Positions 53,983-58,732 of a stretch of 58,732 bases of DNA are shown here, in pieces. Positions within the stretch are counted from its first letter, which is position 1. Each line of letters begins with the position of its first letter. This DNA is from Thermococcus sp. (GTDB lineage: Archaea > Methanobacteriota_B > Thermococci > Thermococcales > Thermococcaceae): assembly GCF_027023865.1 (NCBI RefSeq), contig NZ_JALVUC010000001.1, positions 1 to 58,732 on the forward strand. Reading direction: 5' to 3'. A program made the position numbers and the translations under genes. The notes under the pieces were generated by a model. It made no database searches. It had not been told where the DNA came from and saw only the letters and a program-made list of their open reading frames with translations.

Positions 53983-55179
53983 ATGAAACGCCCCCGTCTC
54001 ATGGGAATAGCTCTGTTGGTACTCTCAGCCTTTACTGGAACCCTTGCCTTCCGGCTGGCAACCCCCGCAATAGCTTTCTACACCCGTGACATCCTCAGAG
54101 CTAGTATGCTGTCGGTTTCAATTGTTTCTATGTCCTTCGTCATCGCTAGGGCCTTTTCTTCAATTCTCGGAGGGCTGATACTCGAGCGGGGTAAGAAGCT
54201 CGTCTACATTGGTGCCGTGGCAATGATGCTCAATGGTTTCGCGGTTCAGCTCTATCCTTTAACCTCAAGCTGGGCACAGGTGGCAGGGATAAAGCTCCTC
54301 AATGGCTTTCTAAATGGCCTAGGCTGGCCGACAGCGCAGTTTGTCATAGCAGTGACGACGCCCAGTGAGATAAGGGCGAGGGTGACGTCAGTTTACTTCT
54401 TCTTTGGTAGCATAGCATCACTGCTTGGGAACTACGTCTACGCGTACACTGTTAGGTGGGGGCTCGGGGGACAGATGTGGATTTCTTCGGCATTCTTCAT
54501 TCTCACCAGTCTGATAATGGTAGGTAGCTACGTTCTCCTCAGTGAGTGGATAATTCCGAGAAGGCCAAAAAGCCCTGGGAATGAAAGAACAGCTCTTGAC
54601 CCAAAGCGCATCCTGATAATAGCCTCACTCATGGCGGTCATAGTGGCCTTCACCTCAGGTGAGATAACCTACGTCTACGTCTCCGAGGCGCTTGGGCTGA
54701 ACAGGGAAACCACTGCAATGCTCATAGGCTGGGCCGGATTCCTGGCTGCCCTCCTAAGCTATGGGGCTTCATGGATGGCCGACATTGGAAGCGAGCGGAG
54801 AACTGTCACCATGACCACGATTTTGGCCGCGGTTTCGCCAGTACTGGCCGGGATAAAAACTGCCCCAACGGTTTTCCTTGGAATATTCCTGGCACTCTTT
54901 GCCTTCCAGAGCTTCCGTCCGATTTCGAGGAAGGTTTTAGCTTCCTACCACCGCTCCTCCCTTGCGATAGGCGGCGTCAACGGGGTTCAGAACCTGTCCA
55001 CTTTCTTTGGAGGGATGATCTTCGGTTTAACATACTCGTTGGGAGAGCTCCACGGCGTTGTAACACTCAATATTGCCCTCCTTAGCTTCCTGCCGGTTTC
55101 CCTTGCACTGCTTTGGGAAACTGTTAAGCTTAAAGAGGAGGGTAATGGTCCCAAGCCGTCTGTCCCAAAACTTTTATAA
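53983..55179 (+). CDS. MFS transporter
   Basis: This 398-residue permease has about 12 hydrophobic segments. The MFS signature between helices 2 and 3 is represented by [16 protein letters not shown] and in the second half by [45 protein letters not shown] resembles the conserved helix 4-5 region. The substrate is unknown. The ATG at 53983 has GAAGGTGG upstream, and a TATA-like GCTTTTAAAATG near 53942 supports the start. The end of the gene contains the promoter of the ribosomal protein gene. Confidence 0.85.
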   Translation: MKRPRLMGIALLVLSAFTGTLAFRLATPAIAFYTRDILRASMLSVSIVSMSFVIARAFSSILGGLILERGKKLVYIGAVAMMLNGFAVQLYPLTSSWAQVAGIKLLNGFLNGLGWPTAQFVIAVTTPSEIRARVTSVYFFFGSIASLLGNYVYAYTVRWGLGGQMWISSAFFILTSLIMVGSYVLLSEWIIPRRPKSPGNERTALDPKRILIIASLMAVIVAFTSGEITYVYVSEALGLNRETTAMLIGWAGFLAALLSYGASWMADIGSERRTVTMTTILAAVSPVLAGIKTAPTVFLGIFLALFAFQSFRPISRKVLASYHRSSLAIGGVNGVQNLSTFFGGMIFGLTYSLGELHGVVTLNIALLSFLPVSLALLWETVKLKEEGNGPKPSVPKLL

Positions 55180-55181
55180 GG
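55171..55181 (+). promoter_or_regulatory. TATA box of the L10e gene
   Basis: CTTTTATAAGG lies within the last codons of the MFS gene, about 54 bases before the ATG at 55235. GGAGGTGA forms a strong ribosome site at 55222-55229. Confidence 0.5.
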
Positions 55182-55234
55182 GACTCAACTCGTCTGAGTT
55201 TAGGCTTAGCTTACGCTCATTTGGAGGTGAGAGC

Positions 55235-55783
55235 ATGGGATTGAGACCAGCCAAGATTGATAGGGATGTTACCAAGCCCGCTTACACGAGGAGGGAGTAC
55301 ATACGCGGTGCTCCGGGACCGAAGATAACGATATTCGATATGGGCAACCTTTCGGCCGACTTTCAGTACGAGGTCAGCCTTCACGCAGAACAGGCCATGC
55401 AGATAAGACAGAATGCCCTTGAAGCCATCCGTATCCAGGTCAACAGGTACCTTCAGAAGAACGTTGGAAGGAGCAATTTCCACTTCAAGATAAGGGTTTT
55501 CCCGTTCCAGGTTCTTCGCGAGAACCCGATGGCAACTGGAAGGAAGGCTGACCGTTACGGAAACGGTATGCGCAGACCGTTCGGAAAGCCGATAGGCCTT
55601 GCTGCCCGCGTTAGAAAGGACCAGAAGATACTCTCCGTTTACCTCAACGAGAGCCACCTCAAGTTCGCCCTCGGTGCCATGCATAGGGCTAAGATGAAGC
55701 TGCCCTACAGCGCTTACTACAGGATTTATGACAAAGAGGGCAATGATGTCACCACCAAGGTCCTCTCGATCATGAAACGCTGA
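55235..55783 (+). CDS. rpl10e: Large-subunit ribosomal protein L10e (uL16)
   Basis: This 182-residue archaeal L10e/uL16 protein belongs to the large subunit near the peptidyl-transferase centre. It begins [20 protein letters not shown] and contains the characteristic [31 protein letters not shown]. The ATG at 55235 has an ideal GGAGGTGA. A longer frame upstream overlaps the MFS gene and is not used. It appears to be transcribed alone. Confidence 0.97.
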   Translation: MGLRPAKIDRDVTKPAYTRREYIRGAPGPKITIFDMGNLSADFQYEVSLHAEQAMQIRQNALEAIRIQVNRYLQKNVGRSNFHFKIRVFPFQVLRENPMATGRKADRYGNGMRRPFGKPIGLAARVRKDQKILSVYLNESHLKFALGAMHRAKMKLPYSAYYRIYDKEGNDVTTKVLSIMKR

Positions 55784-55802
55784 CGCGCAACGCTGACGCG
55801 CA
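55777..55802. repeat. Tandem 13-base direct repeat at the end of L10e
   Basis: ACGCTGACGCGCA occurs twice back to back, the first copy containing the L10e stop codon. It may be a slippage duplication. The remaining 200 bases to the next gene show no frame or clear hairpin. Confidence 0.6.
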
Positions 55803-56010
55803 GTGTAATTTTCTTCCTTTTACACATTTCAGGCTGTTCTCGTGGGTTTTGCCGTGTCTCCTGTTTCACGATTGCTACCAACTATGTGGGCTGGTAGTGG
55901 CGTGCATTCTCTTTTGGATTTGGCTGCCCTTCAAGAGATGCTCTCACTGTTACAATTATAAAACGGGGCGAGTTTGGAAGAGAGGGGGATAAAGAGACCC
56001 TGAGCGAGCT

Positions 56011-57144
56011 TTAGAATTCTCTGAAGACCCTCTCAAGAACGGGGTCTGAAACTTTATATCCTCCGTTTCTTTTCTCAACATAACTCGATTTCACGAGATT
56101 CCCAAGTAGAGACGAGAAGTTGGAGTCGTTGACGTAGCCGAACTTGAGCGTCAGGTAGTCCTTTATGTCCTTCCAGCGGGAATAGCCGAGGCTTATCGCC
56201 TTCAGTATCACCCGGTATCTTGAACTGTAGGCGAAGAGCTTTGACAGCTCACTGTTCACAACTGATTTCGCCTCCCTGAGGATTCCCTCTATGGCATTTT
56301 CGTGTTCTACTCCTCTCGTGATCCTGACGTAGCCGTAGAGGGCCAGTCAGCCGACTATTCCATCGAGTTCCTCAATGGCCCCCTTAATCTCACGCTCGCT
56401 TACCTTGACTTCCCCCCCATTAAAGCCCCTTCTTAGAAACTCGGCGCTCAGCTCCGGACTGAACCTGTTGAGGATTATGTCGTGGTGGTACCTGCCGAAG
56501 AGCGGAGCGTTTGGGTCATTGAACTTGAGGAAGTCAAAGAGCAGACCCACTTCCGAGCCTGCCAAGACAAAGCTCAGGTTCTCGGGATTGTCGATTGCGT
56601 AAGCCAAGATCCCGTCGTACTTTGTAGCCTCACCGAACCGGAGGTACTGGGCTTCATCGAAGGCTATGATGATCCTTCCCGCCCTCTCGCCGTAATCGTT
56701 GGGGGCCTCAAGCAGTTCCGTTATCGAGAACTCCTTGGAGGTTATCTCAATCCTAACCCCTGAGACGCTTACCCCTCTAACCCTTTCGAGGAAGGTCTTT
56801 GCCTCTTCGATGATCCTCTGCCTTCCACTCATCGCTGAGAGCAGCATCTTCCCGATCACGTATCTGTTTACGGAAGAGAACTCCGAGTACGTTTTTCGCA
56901 CGTCTATCTTGATAGATGAGTTGGAAAGCTCGTTGAGGGCAACATTTAGGAGGGAGCTTTTTCCAAGCCTTCTGAGTTCGAGGAGGGGTATCAACCTCTC
57001 CCCGCGTCCTATTGCCTCTTCAAACTCCCTAAGCTCTCGTTCCCTGTCGAACAGTTCCTTCCTCTTCGTCTTTGGGTATGGTGAAAACAGTATTAACTTG
57101 CACCCCCACGAGTTAAAAGGTTTTCCTAGAAACTCTGCCTTCAC
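56011..57144 (-). pseudogene. Archaeal AAA-type ATPase (COG1672-like) with an in-frame TGA
   Basis: Both parts are in one frame and together form a 377-codon ATPase of the archaeal PF01637 group. These carry an N-terminal P-loop NTPase and a C-terminal winged helix. The start region has LFDRERELREFEEAI and a P-loop LRRLGKSSLLNVAL, where the usual first Gly is Glu (LLELRR). Walker B is IIIAFDEAQYLRF and a sensor region is SFVLAGSEVGLL. At 56347-56349 a TGA replaces what is normally a Trp (DGIVG-stop-LALYGY). The winged-helix part then continues to 56011 (GYSRWKDIKDYL). The ATG at 57144 overlaps a weak ribosome site. Confidence 0.75.
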
Positions 57145-57258
57145 AAAGTTTTATCAAAACACTTAAAGCATTCAGAGGGAGAGGTTGATGCCGTGCACGC
57201 TAAAACTAATGGTTTTGGAGGAGGTTTGACTAAAAATCCGGTTGTGGTTGTACAGGGT

Positions 57259-57411
57259 TCACCTTATGAGCAGTTCCGTTCCGCGGTCGAGCTTCCCGAA
57301 GGAGAAGACTCCACTGGCCGTTACGAACTTGAAGCAGTAGCCCCTAAGGCAGACCCCTATCGTTTTGGTCTTCAGCGGAGTGCTTGGCTCTTCGGAGTAG
57401 TAGTGGCCCAT
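57259..57411 (-). pseudogene. N-terminal fragment of an RsmC-like (MJ0882 type) rRNA methyltransferase
   Basis: Fifty codons from the ATG at 57411 read HYYSEEPSTPLKTKTIGVC, then LRGYCFKFVTASGVFSFGK and LDRGTELLIR, then stop. This matches the N-terminal part of archaeal MJ0882-type SAM-dependent methyltransferases (LRG..FKF.T.SGVFS.GKVD.GT..L). The SAM-binding DLGCGYG motif and everything after it are missing. A full gene would have about 200 codons. The promoter and start appear intact, so a short transcript may still be made. Confidence 0.65.
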
Positions 57412-57431
57412 GGTCGGAGATATAGGAAGGG

Positions 57432-57441
57432 GTTTATAAAG
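57432..57441 (-). promoter_or_regulatory. TATA box of the methyltransferase fragment
   Basis: On the - strand CTTTATAAACC lies about 21-30 bases before the ATG at 57411, a strong consensus TATA element retained upstream of a gene that has lost most of its coding part. Confidence 0.5.
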
Positions 57442-57520
57442 GTACACTACTAACATGTCTAACAGAACTCGAATTCTGAATCTCTGATATTGTACCATGA
57501 GAAAAATATCAAAAAGAGTT

Positions 57521-57775
57521 TCACAATAAATAAAAGTCAAACCCCCTAAAGGCTAAAAATCCAATGAGTACCCCTAAAATAGATCCAACAGCTACTATAA
57601 TCGAACAAGAGGAATTAACAGCAAAAAACTTTCCACATATAAAAATCAGTAAACCTGTTACAATACCAATTACAAAGCGGATGGGGTCTTTTACCAGAAG
57701 ATATACGAGACCACCAGCTAAAATCAGAATAAAAGAAGTAAAGAACGCAAATATAAAGCTCTCAACACAGTTCAT
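57521..57775 (-). CDS. Small three-helix membrane protein, possible immunity partner
   Basis: This 84-residue protein is almost wholly hydrophobic with three membrane segments: SFIFAFFTSFILILAGGLVYLLV, FVIGIVTGLLIFICGKFFAV and CSIIVAVGSILGVLIGFLAF. The ATG at 57775 has GGGGGTG 8 bases upstream, and the gene begins 30 bases after the stop of the cysteine-rich protein gene, so the two form an operon. Small multi-helix proteins beside bacteriocin genes are often immunity factors, which is the inference here. AT content is higher than in the surrounding genes, suggesting acquired DNA. Confidence 0.55.
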   Translation of the reverse strand: MNCVESFIFAFFTSFILILAGGLVYLLVKDPIRFVIGIVTGLLIFICGKFFAVNSSCSIIVAVGSILGVLIGFLAFRGFDFYLL

Positions 57776-57805
57776 GCCAGTACACCCCCTAGCATCAATT
57801 AGGCA

Positions 57806-58657
57806 TCAACAGTATCTACTACAAACTGCGTCCGCCCCAAGCATACACCCCCCACCAATTAGTACCCCTTGGACATAATCACATGTTGGATAACATACAG
57901 CGAAACAGAGTGGAGCTGCTAGCCCAAAAGGAAGACAAACTTCCCCACAGGCAACGTCACATCCAACATACCCAACCCCAATGGAACAAAGAACCCATAC
58001 TAACGCCTTGCACACACTACATTTACTAATGTCCATCACTACATTTATACCAACTGCTTTCTGCTGGTTGTATTCTGGAAGTTTGAGCCTCACCAAGTGC
58101 GATAAGTGCCTCAGCTCGTAAGCACTCCTGCCCCAAATCCAGTTCGTCTCATCGTGCTTTCTAAGCTTCATGAGGACCCTGTTGAGAGTCCAGTAATACT
58201 GCGAGAGAGTCAAGTTATTGGCTGTTAGTATCACGTCCCCAACAGGAAGAGACTTCTTCTCATTAGCAGGGGCAATGTTCATTCCAGTTAGATAAGCCCT
58301 GTACTCGCCAGTCTTAGGGTCGGTAAATATCCTCGTGACGATAGTGAAGTTGTACTGGCTCCTCTCGGCGCGATAAACGAGCGCATACATCGTGTAGTTA
58401 AACGTGCTGTTGTACAGGCTAATTCCAAAGAACAATAACTGCTCATGCTTCTTACTCATGTTGTAGAGGGTAACAACTGAGACATTCAGCTTCGGAGTTA
58501 CGTTGGACTTGTGAAGCGGACAACCCTTAGTCAGGTTGGTGAAGTTCACAACCTTGTTCACCCAGGTAACGTTCATCTGGAGTCTACCCTTGTTGTCATA
58601 CCAGGCAACGACAGCCCTGCGGAAGGTTATGCTCGTGCTGTTCGTGCTCATTGCCAT
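57806..58657 (-). CDS. Halocin C8-like cysteine-rich secreted protein (bacteriocin precursor candidate)
   Basis: This is a 283-residue protein. The N-terminal 205 residues are rich in Asn-X-Ser/Thr sites and aromatic strands, as in an extracellular protein. The last 75 or so form a hydrophobic, Gly/Ala-rich domain with 12 cysteines, beginning DISKCSVCKALVWVLCSIG and ending CSRYC with Cys as last residue. CSxCK, VxCxIG, the central LxFGLAAPxC and the Cys-terminated end recall halocin C8. The ATG at 58657 has no signal peptide. Upstream in frame, after a TAG at 58661-58663, lies RRTAFGVFLVAMVLSLQLIAAP, a signal sequence reaching the window edge. So the gene may be longer and broken by the TAG. 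Confidence 0.6.
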   Translation of the reverse strand: MAMSTNSTSITFRRAVVAWYDNKGRLQMNVTWVNKVVNFTNLTKGCPLHKSNVTPKLNVSVVTLYNMSKKHEQLLFFGISLYNSTFNYTMYALVYRAERSQYNFTIVTRIFTDPKTGEYRAYLTGMNIAPANEKKSLPVGDVILTANNLTLSQYYWTLNRVLMKLRKHDETNWIWGRSAYELRHLSHLVRLKLPEYNQQKAVGINVVMDISKCSVCKALVWVLCSIGVGYVGCDVACGEVCLPFGLAAPLCFAVCYPTCDYVQGVLIGGGCMLGADAVCSRYC

Positions 58658-58732
58658 GGTCTACGGAGCCGCAATCAACTGCAGACTTAACACCATGGCA
58701 ACGAGGAAAACTCCAAACGCGGTCCTCCTCCA

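Noticed and set aside
57193-57453. An 86-codon open frame on the + strand
   Set aside because: It is the exact antisense of the methyltransferase-like fragment, whose frame shows family motifs and a promoter.

Overview
The window is a stretch of chromosome from a hyperthermophilic euryarchaeon of the order Thermococcales, very probably a Thermococcus. The evidence is a 775-residue (after splicing) family B DNA polymerase of the KOD/Pfu type, archaeal MCM with GINS, the proteasome-alpha/SBDS/exosome gene cluster, archaeal SepF, aIF2-beta, L10e, the sodium-pumping methylmalonyl-CoA decarboxylase cluster, Thermococcales-restricted families (DUF257, DUF4152), GGTG-type ribosome binding sites and TTTATAAA-type TATA boxes about 25-35 bases before many genes. 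No rRNA, tRNA or CRISPR array was found.

Layout. 1-5.3 kb: a truncated RNA cytosine methylase, then a small antitoxin/PIN-like pair translationally coupled to an intein-containing polB. 5.3-9.9 kb: an accessory stretch with a decayed RelBE-like pair, a HAD hydrolase, a TOPRIM protein and a tnpB-type insertion element that has split a small membrane-protein gene. 10-13.8 kb: a secreted protein and a methyl-accepting chemotaxis gene with three lesions. 14-22.4 kb: the second RecJ-like DHH nuclease, L-asparaginase, an MFS permease with a thioesterase, nicotinamidase, an AI-2E family permease and small unknown genes. 22.4-25.6 kb: DUF4152, an orphan insertion-element end, and iorA without iorB. 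26-32 kb: the proteasome/exosome operon, SepF and ZPR1. 32-38.4 kb: homoserine dehydrogenase, a CBS protein, the four-gene methylmalonyl-CoA decarboxylase operon and aIF2-beta. 38.4-43.5 kb: MCM carrying three inteins, downstream of a GINS subunit. 43.7-55.8 kb: mixed enzymes, RtcA, a decayed HEPN/MNT pair, a TatD-like hydrolase, tandem DUF257 genes, an archaeal AsnRS-like asparagine synthetase, an aminotransferase, an MFS permease and L10e. 55.8-58.7 kb: a decaying accessory end with a broken ATPase, a fragment of an rRNA-methylase-like gene, and a two-gene unit.

The most unusual item is that last unit. A 283-residue protein ends in a hydrophobic 12-cysteine domain whose spacing recalls the archaeal bacteriocin halocin C8. 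It is followed 30 bases later by a small three-helix membrane protein that could be its immunity partner. A signal-peptide-like sequence lies upstream in frame, separated from it by a TAG codon. Other points of note are the three-intein MCM (one intein lacks the block-B histidine), a host gene that can be reconstructed across the tnpB element, a tnpB frame that runs out of its own element, and at least six genes broken by single stop codons or one-base shifts.
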